Origin: Gillisia marina
GTDB taxonomy: Bacteria > Bacteroidota > Bacteroidia > Flavobacteriales > Flavobacteriaceae
Length of the DNA: 64,000 nt
Reading direction: 5' to 3'
Assembly: GCF_000258765.1 (NCBI RefSeq)
Contig: NZ_AJLT01000020.1
Location: 1 to 64,000, forward strand
Part shown: positions 47,647-57,659 of the stretch, one piece after another
How the letters are laid out: every line of letters begins with the position of its first letter
Numbering within the stretch: the first letter of the stretch is position 1
Position numbers and translations under genes: made by a program
Notes under the pieces: model-generated
Seen by the model: the letters and a program-made list of their open reading frames with translations, nothing else
Told to the model about the DNA's origin: nothing
Databases searched by the model: none

Positions 47647-48006
47647 AATTTTATTTTGTGATAGTCTAGTGACCTATATTTTAAATACTGTTGAATTTTC
47701 AATAATGAAATAGAAAATAGAAATCCTTTTTCTTATTAGTAATCTTCCTAAAAATCACATCAAGCGTCCCGATAGCGATCTGGATCGAGATGTTATAATG
47801 ACCCTTCAACTTCGTTCAGGGGGACAAAAAAATCAAACCAATAAAATTCCAGCATATTGCTTAAAAAGCGATGTTTTCAACAGTACTTTTCAAATTTATT
47901 AATGCTGCAAATATCTTAATTTTTAACCGAATCGAAACAAATTTCAAATTTTAAGTAACATATAGGTATCTTGATAGTCTAATCTTATTGTTAGACCGGA
48001 TATATT
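47647..48006. other. Intergenic region with repeat copy
   Basis: Between divergent hisS and the ABC permease gene. A repeat copy lies at 47758-47825; the rest is AT-rich and carries no feature I can support. Confidence 0.6.
47758..47825. repeat. Degenerate interspersed repeat, copy 4
   Basis: The first 35 bases (47758-47792) read, in reverse complement, nearly the same as 54583-54617: 30 of 35 positions agree, including CATCTCGATCC and TATCGGGACGCT. The following CCCTTCAACTTCGTTCAGGG resembles the GTCATTCTGAAC... words of the other copies. Confidence 0.75.
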
Positions 48007-49248
48007 ATGTTTCAACTTTTTAAGGAAAATGTAAGAATAGCTTTTGAATCTATTAGAAGTCAGATTCTTAGAACCATTCTCACCGTATTAATTATAGCAA
48101 TTGGAATTACTGCATTAGTGGGAATTCTTAGTGCCGTTAGTGCTTTGGAAAATACTATTAGTAGTGATTTTGCTTCGATGGGTTCCAATACTTTTAATTT
48201 ACAACGTTATGAATTCACCACTCAGAGACGCGGCGGAGACGAAAAAGAAAAAGTAAATCCGATTCTATCTTACCGCGAAGTGCGAACTTTTAAAGAGAGT
48301 TTTGTATTTCCTAAAACTCAAACCTCCCTATCTTTTAATGGAACTGGAAATGCTGAAGTAAAATACGAAAATGAAAAAACAGATCCTGAAGTATCTGTTT
48401 TAGGAGTAAACGAAAATTACCTTACCAACTCCGGGCTAAAACTAGAAAATGGCCGGGAATTCAACTATTTCGATATTCAGAACAACAATAAGGTTGCCAT
48501 TGTAGGAGCCGATTTTGCCGATGGTCTTTTCAAGAATACCAATCCCATTAACAAAACCATAAGTTTACGCGGAGTGAAGTTCCAAGTAATCGGAATTTTG
48601 GAATCTAAGGGTTCTACCTTCGGAAATAATCAAGATTTGCGGGTTTTAATTCCTATAGAAACAGCGAGATCTATTTTTACCCAACCAAATATCAATTACA
48701 ATATTAGTGTAAAGGTGGATGATAAAGAGTTTATGGAAGCTGCACAAAGTGAAGCAATTATTACCTTTAGAAATATTCGCGGACTAAATCCTGTAGAAGA
48801 CAATAATTTTGGGATAGAAAAGAGTGACGATCTTATAAACAGAATCCTTTCTATTACCGGCTATTTAAATATTGCAGCTTGGATAATCTCTATAATAACC
48901 ATTTTTGGATCTTCAATTGCCTTAATGAATATCATGTTGGTTTCTGTGGCAGAAAGAACTCGAGAAATTGGAATCCGAAAAGCCTTGGGTGCAAAGAAAA
49001 GCACAATAGCCACTCAATTCTTCATGGAAACCCTAATAATTGGACAATTAGGAGGAATTCTAGGGATTATTTTAGGGATTTTAATTGGATATGCCGTAGC
49101 CTCTGTAGCCGACTTTGATTTTGTTACTCCATGGAAAGCCATGTTGTGGGCAACAGGGATTACCATTTTAGTAGCAATACTTGCAGGAAGTTACCCTGCC
49201 AATAAAGCGGCTAAACAAGATCCTATAGAATCCTTGAGGTACGAATAA
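48007..49248 (+). CDS. ABC transporter permease (MacB/FtsX type)
   Basis: 413 residues. N-terminal membrane helix 'RTILTVLIIAIGITALVGILSAVSAL', a large periplasmic MacB_PCD domain ('GSNTFNLQRYEF' to 'DLRVLIPIETARSIFTQ'), then three helices in the FtsX domain with the coupling motif 'VSVAERTREIGIRKALGAKKSTIATQF' and the end 'GSYPANKAAKQDPIESLRYE'. Such permeases work with an ATPase in export or lipoprotein/peptide efflux, but the ATPase is not in this window next to it. Intact. Confidence 0.94.
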   Translation: MFQLFKENVRIAFESIRSQILRTILTVLIIAIGITALVGILSAVSALENTISSDFASMGSNTFNLQRYEFTTQRRGGDEKEKVNPILSYREVRTFKESFVFPKTQTSLSFNGTGNAEVKYENEKTDPEVSVLGVNENYLTNSGLKLENGREFNYFDIQNNNKVAIVGADFADGLFKNTNPINKTISLRGVKFQVIGILESKGSTFGNNQDLRVLIPIETARSIFTQPNINYNISVKVDDKEFMEAAQSEAIITFRNIRGLNPVEDNNFGIEKSDDLINRILSITGYLNIAAWIISIITIFGSSIALMNIMLVSVAERTREIGIRKALGAKKSTIATQFFMETLIIGQLGGILGIILGILIGYAVASVADFDFVTPWKAMLWATGITILVAILAGSYPANKAAKQDPIESLRYE

Positions 49249-49725
49249 TTAATTATTCTCTACCATATCGTTAAAATACTCGAACAACTTCCCTTTGGTA
49301 ATAACAGCTCCTTGTTTTATCAATGCAAATATGTCTTTATTTCTGTCCTCGCTTATCGCTTTGGTAGACGTATAAAGATTTACAGCATCGTCTAATAAGT
49401 TAGTCTGCAACCATTGGTATCCTTCTCTGGTAGTAATATCTATTGCTTCGTTCTCTACTTTTACAGCGACAAGTTTAATTTCTGCCATTGTAATATGAAA
49501 CAGGTACATTTGATGCTTAGAAAAATGCTCTAGGTAGGTAACTTTCTCTAAAACACCTTCCCAAATGAGATCACTAAAAACATCCAATTCATCTTCTGCA
49601 ACTTCCGGCTTTTCCTTTTTAATCTTTTCCCACTCATCTGCAGTGATAGATTGAGAGGCCAGAAAGTTTATAAATTCCTGATGTAATTCTTCAAATTGTT
49701 CTTTGGATAGTCTATTATATTTCAT
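49249..49725 (-). CDS. Conserved Bacteroidota protein (DUF6495-like)
   Basis: 158 residues, helical, without signal peptide or membrane segment. It begins 'MKYNRLSKEQFEELHQEFINFLASQSITADEWEKIK' and contains 'FSDLIWEGVLEKVTYLEHFSKHQMYLFHI'. The family name is from memory. Its stop codon abuts the convergent permease gene. Function unknown. Confidence 0.8.
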   Translation of the reverse strand: MKYNRLSKEQFEELHQEFINFLASQSITADEWEKIKKEKPEVAEDELDVFSDLIWEGVLEKVTYLEHFSKHQMYLFHITMAEIKLVAVKVENEAIDITTREGYQWLQTNLLDDAVNLYTSTKAISEDRNKDIFALIKQGAVITKGKLFEYFNDMVENN

Positions 49726-49820
49726 CTTTGAAATCCTGAAAAGTTAAAATGCATATTTCTTATTCATATAATGTCTGAAGAAATAGCACATTTTTAATTT
49801 GTACTCTTTAAAATAAGCAT

Positions 49821-49868
49821 AAAAAAAAAGCTGCTCAAAAAATATCGTGGATATTCTTTAAGCAGCTC
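49821..49868 (-). terminator. Terminator of the rpsF-rpsR-rplI operon
   Basis: The minus-strand stem AGCTGCTTAAAGAATATC pairs, with a few mismatches, with a segment ending GAGCAGCT, followed by nine T. It starts 16 bases after the rplI stop codon. Confidence 0.88.
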
Positions 49869-49883
49869 TAATAAATTATTCGA

Positions 49884-50333
49884 TTAAGCCTCAGCTACGA
49901 CGTCAAAAGTAAAGGTAGAGATCATTTCACGGTGAAAACGCAAAGTTGCCTCATATTGTCCTAAACGCTTGATGTTCCCACCTGCGATCGAAATAAATTT
50001 CTTTTCCAATTCTACACCTTCTTTTGCTAATGCATCAGATAAGTCTCCATTGGTAATAGATCCAAACATCTTGTCTCCACCACCTGCTTTTGCAGTAAGT
50101 TTCAATTCCAATCCGTTTAGTTTAGCAGCTTGTTTTTTAGCTGCATCTATGTTCTTTTGTTCTTTAAAAGCTTGTTGCTTAATAGTTTCAGCTAATACCT
50201 TCTTTGCTGAAGGAGTTGCTAAATCTGCAAAACCTTGAGGAATTAGAAAATTTCTACCATAACCATGCTTTACAGTTACCATATCATTCTTAAAACCCAA
50301 GTTTTCTACGTCTTTTTTAAGTATTAATTCCAT
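49884..50333 (-). CDS. rplI: 50S ribosomal protein L9
   Basis: 149 residues. 'MELILKKDVENLGFKNDMVTVKHGYGRNFLIPQGFADLAT' is the L9 N-terminal domain and 'FGSITNGDLSDALAKEGVELEKKFI' the C-terminal one. Last gene of the rpsF operon. Confidence 0.97.
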   Translation of the reverse strand: MELILKKDVENLGFKNDMVTVKHGYGRNFLIPQGFADLATPSAKKVLAETIKQQAFKEQKNIDAAKKQAAKLNGLELKLTAKAGGGDKMFGSITNGDLSDALAKEGVELEKKFISIAGGNIKRLGQYEATLRFHREMISTFTFDVVAEA

Positions 50334-50346
50334 AATTGCCTCTTTC

Positions 50347-50643
50347 TTATTTTAATAAATCCGCAACATACGGCATTAGTGCTAAATGACGAGAACGTTT
50401 AACCGCTACAGCCACTTTACGTTGATATTTTAAAGAAGTTCCAGTTAAACGACGAGGTAACAATTTACCTTGCTCATTTACGAAGCCCAATAACCAATCT
50501 GCATCTTTATAGTCGATATATTTAATACCGGATCTTTTAAACCTACAATACTTTTTAGCCTTGTTGGTTTCTATATTCAACGGAGTTAAATACCTGATTT
50601 CTCCGTCTTTCTTTCCTTTTGCTTGTTGTTCAATAGATGACAT
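50347..50643 (-). CDS. rpsR: 30S ribosomal protein S18
   Basis: 98 residues. '[62 protein letters not shown]' is diagnostic of S18. It lies two bases downstream of rpsF and 13 bases upstream of rplI. Confidence 0.98.
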   Translation of the reverse strand: MSSIEQQAKGKKDGEIRYLTPLNIETNKAKKYCRFKRSGIKYIDYKDADWLLGFVNEQGKLLPRRLTGTSLKYQRKVAVAVKRSRHLALMPYVADLLK

Positions 50644-50645
50644 AA

Positions 50646-50984
50646 CTACGCTTTTTCTTTGTTTCTATTTCTTCTTTTTTCAGCCCAAGCAATTGCATGC
50701 TTATCTAAACGTACAGTTAGATAACGCATCATACGCTCTTCTCTTCTGAATTCAACTTCTAAAGGGTTAATAACCTCTCCTGGAGCTTGAAATTCGAATA
50801 AGTGGTAAAATCCACTTTTTTTGTGTTGGATTGCATAAGCTAATTTTTTTAGCCCCCAATCTTCTTTGGATACCATCTTGGCGCCGTTAGAAACAAGAAA
50901 ATCTTCGTATTTCTTAACTGTCTCCTTTATCTGTTCATCAGATAAAACGGGATTCAAGATGAAAACAGTTTCATAATGATTCAT
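50646..50984 (-). CDS. rpsF: 30S ribosomal protein S6
   Basis: 112 residues from ATG 50984; an upstream in-frame Met at 51041 would sit within the promoter. '[21 protein letters not shown]' and '[52 protein letters not shown]' match S6. First gene of the S6-S18-L9 operon with a full promoter 28 bases upstream. Confidence 0.97.
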   Translation of the reverse strand: MNHYETVFILNPVLSDEQIKETVKKYEDFLVSNGAKMVSKEDWGLKKLAYAIQHKKSGFYHLFEFQAPGEVINPLEVEFRREERMMRYLTVRLDKHAIAWAEKRRNRNKEKA

Positions 50985-51011
50985 ACTAATATGATTTAAA
51001 TTAATTGGCTG

Positions 51012-51042
51012 CAAAAGTAACACTATTTTTATTATCCACAAA
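51012..51042 (-). promoter_or_regulatory. Promoter of the rpsF operon
   Basis: On the minus strand TTTG (51042-51039), then exactly 19 bases, then TACTTTTG (51019-51012). This is a full match to the Bacteroidota consensus TTTG-N19-TAnnTTTG. The leader to the rpsF start would be about 20 bases. Confidence 0.8.
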
Positions 51043-51168
51043 GCCTTTCCTATTACCTATTATAGATTTTGCAATCCCAAAATGGTATTTCATCGAAACC
51101 TATTTCCATTTATCTTGCTTTAATAGAATTTTATGAGTAATATTGTTTATACTTAACCTTACCAAGAC

Positions 51169-51879
51169 GTGGACGAAATTTTACTTAAATGTGCGGTTGT
51201 GGATGATTCCAGCTTACAACGGTTATCGATTGTAAAGCTAATAATGGATCACCCTAACTTAAAGGTGGTTGCACAATACAATAATGCTATAGAGACTAAG
51301 AATGGTTTGCTGGATACAGAGGTAGATCTTATATTTTTAGATATTGAAATGCCGATCCTTACAGGATTCGAACTTCTAGATGACCTTCCAAATAAACCTC
51401 AAATTATATTCGTAACTGGTAAAACTAAATATGCATTTAAAGCATTCGATTACGATGCTGTAGATTATATACATAAGCCTGTTAATAAGGAGCGTTTTAA
51501 TAATGCAGTTGCAAAGGCGATCAATCTTTACCAGTTAAAGACGAATGGTGTTCCCGTAGAAGACGAGAATTTCATTTTTGTGAAAAGTAATCTTAAGAAC
51601 AGAAAAGTATTTCTAAGTAAGTTAAAATATATTGAAGCTCTTGGGGATTATGTAAAGTTTGTAACCGAAAAAGATACGTTCGTGGTTCTTGCTACTATGA
51701 AATCTTTTGAACAACAATTACCTTCAGATAAGTTTTTAAGAATTCATAAATCCTATATCGTGAATCTTGAAAAGGTAGAGCGTTATAACAGTAAGAATAT
51801 CGAGATCGATAAACAACAACTTCCCTTAAGTAGACATAAGAAAGCAAATCTTATTGAAGCATTAAGCGCGATGCAATAA
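51169..51879 (+). CDS. LytTR-family response regulator
   Basis: 236 residues from a GTG start at 51169. A receiver domain with 'VVDDS', the phosphoacceptor D58 in 'LIFLDIEMPILTGFELL' and 'DAVDYIHKPVNKERF', then a LytTR DNA-binding domain ('IFVKSNLKNRKVFLSKLKYIEALGDYVKFVTEKDTFVVLATMKSFEQQLPSDKFLRIHKSYIVNLEKVERYN'). No histidine kinase is adjacent, so it is an orphan regulator. It lies convergently against priA. Confidence 0.94.
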   Translation: MDEILLKCAVVDDSSLQRLSIVKLIMDHPNLKVVAQYNNAIETKNGLLDTEVDLIFLDIEMPILTGFELLDDLPNKPQIIFVTGKTKYAFKAFDYDAVDYIHKPVNKERFNNAVAKAINLYQLKTNGVPVEDENFIFVKSNLKNRKVFLSKLKYIEALGDYVKFVTEKDTFVVLATMKSFEQQLPSDKFLRIHKSYIVNLEKVERYNSKNIEIDKQQLPLSRHKKANLIEALSAMQ

Positions 51880-51949
51880 TTTTCAAGCTTTTAAAAGACC
51901 CCTATTAAACCTTTATTTTTTATTAAATATAAATGAAGGCTGATTCCTA

Positions 51950-54404
51950 TTAGGAAGGATCTACATTAGAGATTACTCGTACACTTCTCCACATTCCAAT
52001 AGCTTTAAAACTGGTTAAGATTTTCTGAATATACTTTTTTGTTTTTCCCAATGATTGGTTAGGCGGAATCTTTAAAAGAATATTTTTATAATATTCACTC
52101 CTTATTCGTGCCACCGGCGGAAATTCCGGCCCTAATACATTTTCCTTAAATACATTTGTCAGAGACTTTGCAATCCAGTCGGCTGCATCGTTGGTTTTAG
52201 AGTAATCCTTACTTTTAATTGTAAATTTAATAAGCTTATAATATGGAGGATATTGGTATTGGTAGCGGTCTTCTAACTGCTCCTTATACATTTCCAGATA
52301 GTTATTTTCTGAAACCTGCTTTACAATTTGATGATGCGGATTGTAGGTTTGAATAATCACATTCCCCCTATTCTTAGTCCTTCCCGATCTCCCGGCCACT
52401 TGAAGCATTAGCTGAAAACTACGTTCGTGTGCTCTAAAATCCGGAAAATTTAATAAGTTATCGGCGTTCATAATACCTACCAATCTTACTTTTCTGAAAT
52501 CTAATCCTTTACTTAGCATTTGTGTCCCTACTAAAACATCGATACTCTCCTGCTCAAAAGCACTTATTATTTTTTGGTGTCCATGCTTGCCACGAGTAGT
52601 ATCTAGATCCATACGGCCAATTCTTGCTTCCGGAAGTAAAGACTTTAATTCTGTTTCAATTTGCTCGGTTCCAAATCCTTTAGTTGTTAATTCTACGCTT
52701 TCGCAAGCCATACATTGCTTTTGCATTGCCATATGGTAGCCGCAATAGTGACAACGTAATTGATTGTTATTATTGTGGTATGTAAGACTAACATCACAGT
52801 TAGGACATTGCGGTGAGTGCCCACATGTAAGACATTCTAATATTGGGGAATAACCTCTTCTATTCTGAAATAAAATCACCTGCTCTCCTTCTTCCAGAGT
52901 TATTTTGATCTCTTCCAATAACCTATCAGAAAAATGCCCTGTCATTCGCTTCTTTTTGTATTTCTCCTTGAGATCTACAATTTCGATTTCAGGAGGCAAG
53001 ACATTCCCATACCTCCGATCTAATGAAACAAGCTTATATTTATTATGAGTAGCATTATAATAAGATTCTAAAGAAGGGGTAGCCGAACCCATTAGCACTT
53101 TTGCATCATGAAACTTTGCCAGAACTACCGAAGCATCCCTTGCATTGTATCTTGGCGCAGGATCAAATTGTTTAAAGGTAGTCTCATGCTCCTCATCTAC
53201 TACAATAAGACCCAAATCCTTAAATGGAAGAAATATCGCTGAACGTGCTCCTAAAATGATCTTTGCTTTCTCATTATCATTTAAAACATGATTATACACT
53301 TCCATACGTTCATTCACGGAATATTTACTGTGATATACCAACACCTGCTCTCCAAAAAAAGATTGTAATCTGGAAACCAATTGCGCTGTTAAGGCTATCT
53401 CCGGAAGCAAATAAAGAACCTGCTTTCCTTCCTTGATCACTTGCTCAATAAGTTTTATATAGATCTCCGTCTTTCCGGAAGAGGTAATTCCATGCAGCAA
53501 GCAAACATCTGTATCCTGGTAAGCTTCTGTAATTTCATTAAATGCAGTTTGTTGCCATTCATTTAATTTCATTTTTTGATTCACCTCATCGATATCGAAC
53601 TGAATTCGATCTTTTTGCAAATGATATTCTATTAAAATATTCTTATTTATAAGACTCTTAATTACAGCCGTAGAAGTGCCACTGGCTTTGGAAAGTGCTT
53701 TTAACTCAAGAGGTTTCTTGGATTTAGCCTGAAGCTGAAAAAAAAGTTAGTATTACTGCCTTTTGCTTGGGAGCCTTAGTTAGCCCATCCAGCAACAAAT
53801 GCATTTCCTTTTCTTCTAAAAACTTTTCATTCAATTTCACATAGCGTATCAACTTTGGTTTGTACTGCTCGAAAATTTCCTGATTTACAATCACAACTCC
53901 TTTAGACACCAACCTATTGATAACAGGTAAGACTGTTTTCTTATCCAACAGCTGTATGATCTCTTGAATTTTAAGGGACGATTGCCGTTGCAAAGCTTCA
54001 TAAATCAGGTATTCCTGATCATCCATTTCTACCTCTTCACCATTCCCAGATGGCAACAACTGAATTAAACTTTCACTTTCCAATAAGAATCCTCCGGGGA
54101 GCGCCGCTTTTAGCACTTCCCCTTCGGCACACATGTAGTAAGAAGAAATCCATTTCCAGAATTTTAATTGATTTTCTGTAATTATTGCGGTATCATCGAG
54201 AATTTGCTCAATCTCTTTGGCTTCATATTTTTCCGGAGCTGTTGTATGAATAGAGGCAACTATTGCTGTATAGATTTTAGATTTCCCAAAAGGAACCGCG
54301 ACCCGCATTCCGGGAGTAAGAATTTCAGACTCAGCTTGAGACACTTCATAGGTAAATTGCATTTCTAATGGTAGCGGTAGAATTACATTTATATAAAAAC
54401 CCAT
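51950..54404 (-). CDS. priA: Primosomal helicase PriA (frame interrupted once)
   Basis: The N-terminal part ('INVILPLPLEMQFTYEV' to 'KAVILTFF') and the helicase part ('AFNEITEAYQDTDVCLLHGITSSGKTEIYIKLI' with Walker A, 'LIVVDEEHETTFKQ' with DEEH, zinc cysteines 'CLTCGHSPQCPNCDVSL', 'QVAGRSGRTKNRGNV') are in different frames. The break is at the A8 run 53740-53747; with seven A the linker FFQLQAKSKKPLELKALS joins them into about 817 residues, the usual length. PriA restarts stalled replication forks. Both frames are otherwise open with no other damage. Confidence 0.92.
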
Positions 54405-54426
54405 GCAGTATCTTTAAGTTGATTAA

Positions 54427-54434
54427 CAAATTTA
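54427..54434 (-). promoter_or_regulatory. Candidate -7 element for priA
   Basis: The minus strand reads TAAATTTG, matching TAnnTTTG, 23 bases before the priA start. No clear -33 element. Confidence 0.4.
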
Positions 54435-54469
54435 ATGTATAACCTCTTTTTGTCCTAATAGCTCTCTTC

Positions 54470-54625
54470 TCTCGTCACCCTGCATTTATTTCAGGGTCTA
54501 AATATTATATTGATTCACATTGAAAAGAGATCCTAAAACTCTTAAACGGTCGAGATAAATTGTAGTCGAAGGGACTTAAAAACATCTCGATCCCGATAAC
54601 CATCGGGACGCTCGATGTGACACTA
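54470..54625. repeat. Degenerate interspersed repeat, copy 5
   Basis: Contains CGTCACCCTGCATTTATTTC followed by AGGGTC, GATCCTAAAACTCTTAAAC, GTAGTCGAAGGGACTT and the 35-base element at 54583-54617 that is found in reverse complement at 47758-47792 (30 of 35 positions identical). It carries an internal CCCGAT...ATCGGG hairpin. Confidence 0.7.
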
Positions 54626-54685
54626 TGAAGCAATAGAGTTTGAAAAAAGTATTTCAACAAATTTAAACTTCTTTTTAAATCAAAT

Positions 54686-54719
54686 AAAAAATCCACTCCT
54701 TAAAAGAGTGGATTTTTTT
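54686..54719 (-). terminator. Terminator of the DUF2147 gene
   Basis: Stem AAAAAATCCACTC / GAGTGGATTTTTT. On the minus strand it lies 22 bases after the stop codon and ends in a T run. Confidence 0.9.
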
Positions 54720-54740
54720 AACAATTCAACATTCAATAAT

Positions 54741-55175
54741 TTAATTGGCTCGCAACCAAGTTTGAGTTCGGTAGAAAAAGGATATATATCCTCTTACTTT
54801 CAATTTCTCAGGATTGTCCTCATCCAACCAGATCTTACATCTATAAACCTTTCCGGTCTTTGGATCTGTCACCGTTCCACCTTCATATTCATCACCTGTT
54901 TTTTCCAATCCTGTCATTACTACCATGCCTTCAATAGGCTTGTCCTTCAATTCGCCTTCACACTTAGTGCATACTCTGTCCCTATCGTCTTCATTTAAAA
55001 TCCTAACCACCTTGCCGTTAAGCTCATCACCTACTTTGTAGATCTCTATGATCGAGGTAGATAAGCCAGTTTCTTCATTTACAGTCTTCCATTTCCCCAA
55101 CACAGATTGTGCTTGAGAATTAAAGCTCATACAAAGAAGTAGGAGGCATATTAAAGTAGGATTTTTCATTTTCAT
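54741..55175 (-). CDS. DUF2147 family periplasmic protein
   Basis: 144 residues with signal peptide 'LLLCMSFNSQAQ'. 'VLGKWKTVNEETGLSTSIIEIYKVGDELNGKVVRIL', 'VCTKCEGELKDKPIEGMVVMTGL', 'GGTVTDPKTGKVYRCKIWL' and 'KVRGYISFFYRTQTWLR' are the DUF2147 signatures. Function unknown. A 70-base gap separates it from the chalcone-isomerase-like gene upstream on the same strand. Confidence 0.92.
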   Translation of the reverse strand: MKMKNPTLICLLLLCMSFNSQAQSVLGKWKTVNEETGLSTSIIEIYKVGDELNGKVVRILNEDDRDRVCTKCEGELKDKPIEGMVVMTGLEKTGDEYEGGTVTDPKTGKVYRCKIWLDEDNPEKLKVRGYISFFYRTQTWLRAN

Positions 55176-55245
55176 ATCTGGAAAGCAATTATATATTCTA
55201 AAGAAGGTCGTAAGATTGGAGATTATCCCTTAACAAAAGGTTTAA

Positions 55246-55809
55246 TTAGCTTTTACCTAACATTGCCTGCTTAAGATCCTTATCTGCCGGTTTCTTAGAT
55301 AACCATATTCCAAATAATGCTCTCTTAAACTCCATACCTTCAATGGTTCCTAACAATTTATTGTTCTTGTAAACTTTCACACCTTCTTTAGGCAAATATA
55401 CCATATCAAAAATGTCGTTTTTCTTTATTTCTTCTGAAAAATAACTCTTGAATTGAAATATCTCTTTAGAAATTCCTGAAGTCTTTCCGCCTGTAGCATT
55501 TTCAAAACCTTCATTTACAGCATCGATCATTTTATCACTAGTGATTAATTTTGAAACAATGTGTAATTTAATAGCCATTGGCTGATTCCCATTTACAATT
55601 CCATTAGCATCAGCATTCTTTTTGTCCAAGTATAAAGCTCCGGCGTACATATCCATCCAAAACTTTTCTCTAACCCCTACTCCATTCAGCGCTAATTTTT
55701 CGCCATCGAAAGTAACAGAATTTGGCAAAGTAACTCCGGCAGCTTCAGTTTGTGCAGATGTGGAAGTAATAGTTACCATTGCAAACAATAACAATAAAAC
55801 ATTTTTCAT
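55246..55809 (-). CDS. Chalcone isomerase-like protein, exported
   Basis: 187 residues with signal peptide 'AMVTITSTSAQ'. The text 'LALNGVGVREKFWMDMYAGALYLDKKNADANGI' and 'GIWLSKKPADKDLKQAMLG' match the bacterial chalcone-isomerase-like fold, whose members are not thought to process flavonoids. Fatty-acid binding has been proposed for related folds. A short gene with no operon partner evident. Confidence 0.9.
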   Translation of the reverse strand: MKNVLLLLFAMVTITSTSAQTEAAGVTLPNSVTFDGEKLALNGVGVREKFWMDMYAGALYLDKKNADANGIVNGNQPMAIKLHIVSKLITSDKMIDAVNEGFENATGGKTSGISKEIFQFKSYFSEEIKKNDIFDMVYLPKEGVKVYKNNKLLGTIEGMEFKRALFGIWLSKKPADKDLKQAMLGKS

Positions 55810-55825
55810 TTTAATTTGAGTTTAG

Positions 55826-56756
55826 TTAATTTAATTTAGTTTTCTTTTTCATTTTAAGTAACGAGGCATTCAATTCAAATCCGAGTAACAATATATTAGA
55901 ATTTAACCATATATAGACCATAAGTACTAAAAGTGCTCCTATAGACCCATATAATTCGTTGTATCTACTAAAATTTTCGATATACAAACCAAATAGATAG
56001 GTGTTTAGCAAGATTAAAATAGTAGTAAATAATGCTCCTACCGAGAAAAATCGTGCCTGCCTGCCTTCTCGCGTTCCTGAATAATACAAGGTTGCCACAG
56101 CTGTATAAATCAATAATATAAAGGCGGTGTATTTTACTAATTTTGGTGACAAACTTTTATCTCCAAAAATCCCTAATTGACTGATGTCATCTACTGCATA
56201 TGTTAGATAAACCGCTAATATTACTGTAATTAGCAACAACAATGCCATGATTATTGAAATCCCTATTGCCACAAAATATTGACGAAAGACAGATCTATTG
56301 GTGCTAGTATGATAGGAATATTCGAAGCCCGTGAAAATAGAATTCACTCCATTGGTCATTAAAAATACAGACAGAATAAATGTTACAGATAATAAACCTC
56401 CTCTAGGAGTGCTGGCAATATCATAAAATACTTCATCAAAAAATTCTGAAGTTGTTGGCGGTAAAAGAGAGTCCATAAATACCAAAAACTGCAACTGAAA
56501 ATCGTCTATAAATTGGATATATGGTATAAGATTCAAAATGAATAGCAAAAAAGGAAACAGCGCCATAAAAAAACTAAAAGCAATAGCACTTGCCCTGGTA
56601 GAAAATGTACCATGAATTATCCCTCCGGTATAGATAACCCATAGATCATGAAAGGTAAGTCCATCCAGCCCTGGTAAAATTATTTTACGGGTTCTATACT
56701 CCCAAGCATCAGATATTCTAACTAATAATGATTTGGAAGATTTTTTTCGCTCGCAT
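55826..56756 (-). CDS. YihY/virulence factor BrkB family membrane protein (frame interrupted once)
   Basis: The ATG at 56756 lies three bases after the repaired nadC stop codon. The frame is broken at the T7 run (A7 on the minus strand, 56741-56747); with six the protein reads MRAKKSSKSLLVRISDAWEY and joins the rest, giving about 309 residues with six membrane helices. 'GIIHGTFSTRASAIAFSFFMALFPFLLFILNLIPY' and 'SVTFILSVFLMTNGVNSIFTGFEYSY' are the YihY (formerly ribonuclease BN) signatures. Function unsettled; not an RNase. Confidence 0.85.
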
Positions 56757-56759
56757 GCA

Positions 56760-57618
56760 CTACACTGCTTTTAAACTAAGATCCATATTATAAATTGAAT
56801 GCGTTAAAGCCCCACTAGAGACATAATCTACTCCACATTCTGCATATTTTCTAACAGTATCCAATGTAATTCCCCCACTAGATTCTGTTAAGCATTTTTT
56901 TATTTATAAGTTGCACAGCCTTTTTTGTCTCTTCGTAATTAAAGTTATCTATAAGAATTCTATAAACACCATCACTTTCTAATATCTCTTGGATCTCCTC
57001 CATATCCCTTGCTTCCACAATGATTTTGAGATCTAGCTCATTATTCTTAAGGTAAGTTTTAGTTTTATCTATTGCTTGCGTAATCCCTCCGGCAAAATCT
57101 ATATGATTATCCTTTAGCATGATCATATCGTAAAGGGCAAATCTATGATTCTCACCTCCGCCTATTTTAACCGCCCACTTTTCTAAAGCTCTAATGCCGG
57201 GAGTCGTCTTTCTGGTATCTAAAATTTGAGTATTAGTGCCTTCTAGCTTTTTTACAAATTCGTTTGTTTTAGTAGCAATAGCACTCATTCTCTGCATCGC
57301 ATTTAATACTAATCGTTCTGCTTTTAAAATAGATTGCGAAGAACCTTCCACATAAAAAACAATATCCCTTTTCTGAACTCTTTCTCCATCCTCAATTAAA
57401 GTTTCCACTTTAAGTTCCGGGTCTATATAATTAAAAACCTGCTTAGCAAACTCCACTCCGGCGATAATACCGTTATCCTTTACGAGCAGTTTAGCTTTAC
57501 CTTTTGCTTCCTTTGGAATACAGGCCAAAGAACTGTGGTCTCCGTCTCCAACATCCTCTCGTATAGCATTAGAAATAATTAATTCAATTTCCTTTTGAAA
57601 TTGTACCTGTGAAATCAT
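56760..57618 (-). CDS. nadC: Nicotinate-nucleotide pyrophosphorylase (frame interrupted once)
   Basis: The first 240 residues hold the catalytic motifs: '[15 protein letters not shown]', '[21 protein letters not shown]', '[42 protein letters not shown]'. The frame is broken at the T7 run 56895-56901 (A7 on the minus strand); with six it continues [17 protein letters not shown] and ends '...[11 protein letters not shown]' at 56760, for 285 residues, the usual length. It makes NaMN from quinolinate in NAD synthesis. Upstream neighbour rlmH is divergent. Confidence 0.92.
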
Positions 57619-57627
57619 CGCAATAGT

Positions 57628-57635
57628 TATTTTTG
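57628..57635 (+). promoter_or_regulatory. Candidate -7 element for rlmH
   Basis: TATTTTTG matches TAnnTTTG, 25 bases before the rlmH start. A TTG at 57601-57603 is too far for an optimal -33. Confidence 0.5.
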
Positions 57636-57659
57636 TAAATGTAGCAAAGTCTTAGTAAA

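Larger units (their letters stand above)
54405..54740. other. Intergenic region with repeat copy and terminator
   Basis: Lies between the priA start and the DUF2147 gene. Contains a possible priA -7 element, the repeat at about 54470-54625 and the DUF2147 terminator at 54686-54719. An open frame on the minus strand here covers only repeat sequence and is not credible. Confidence 0.6.

Noticed and set aside
54505-54696. Minus-strand open frame in the priA-DUF2147 gap
   Set aside because: It covers repeat copy 5 and has no start context or homology that I can see.
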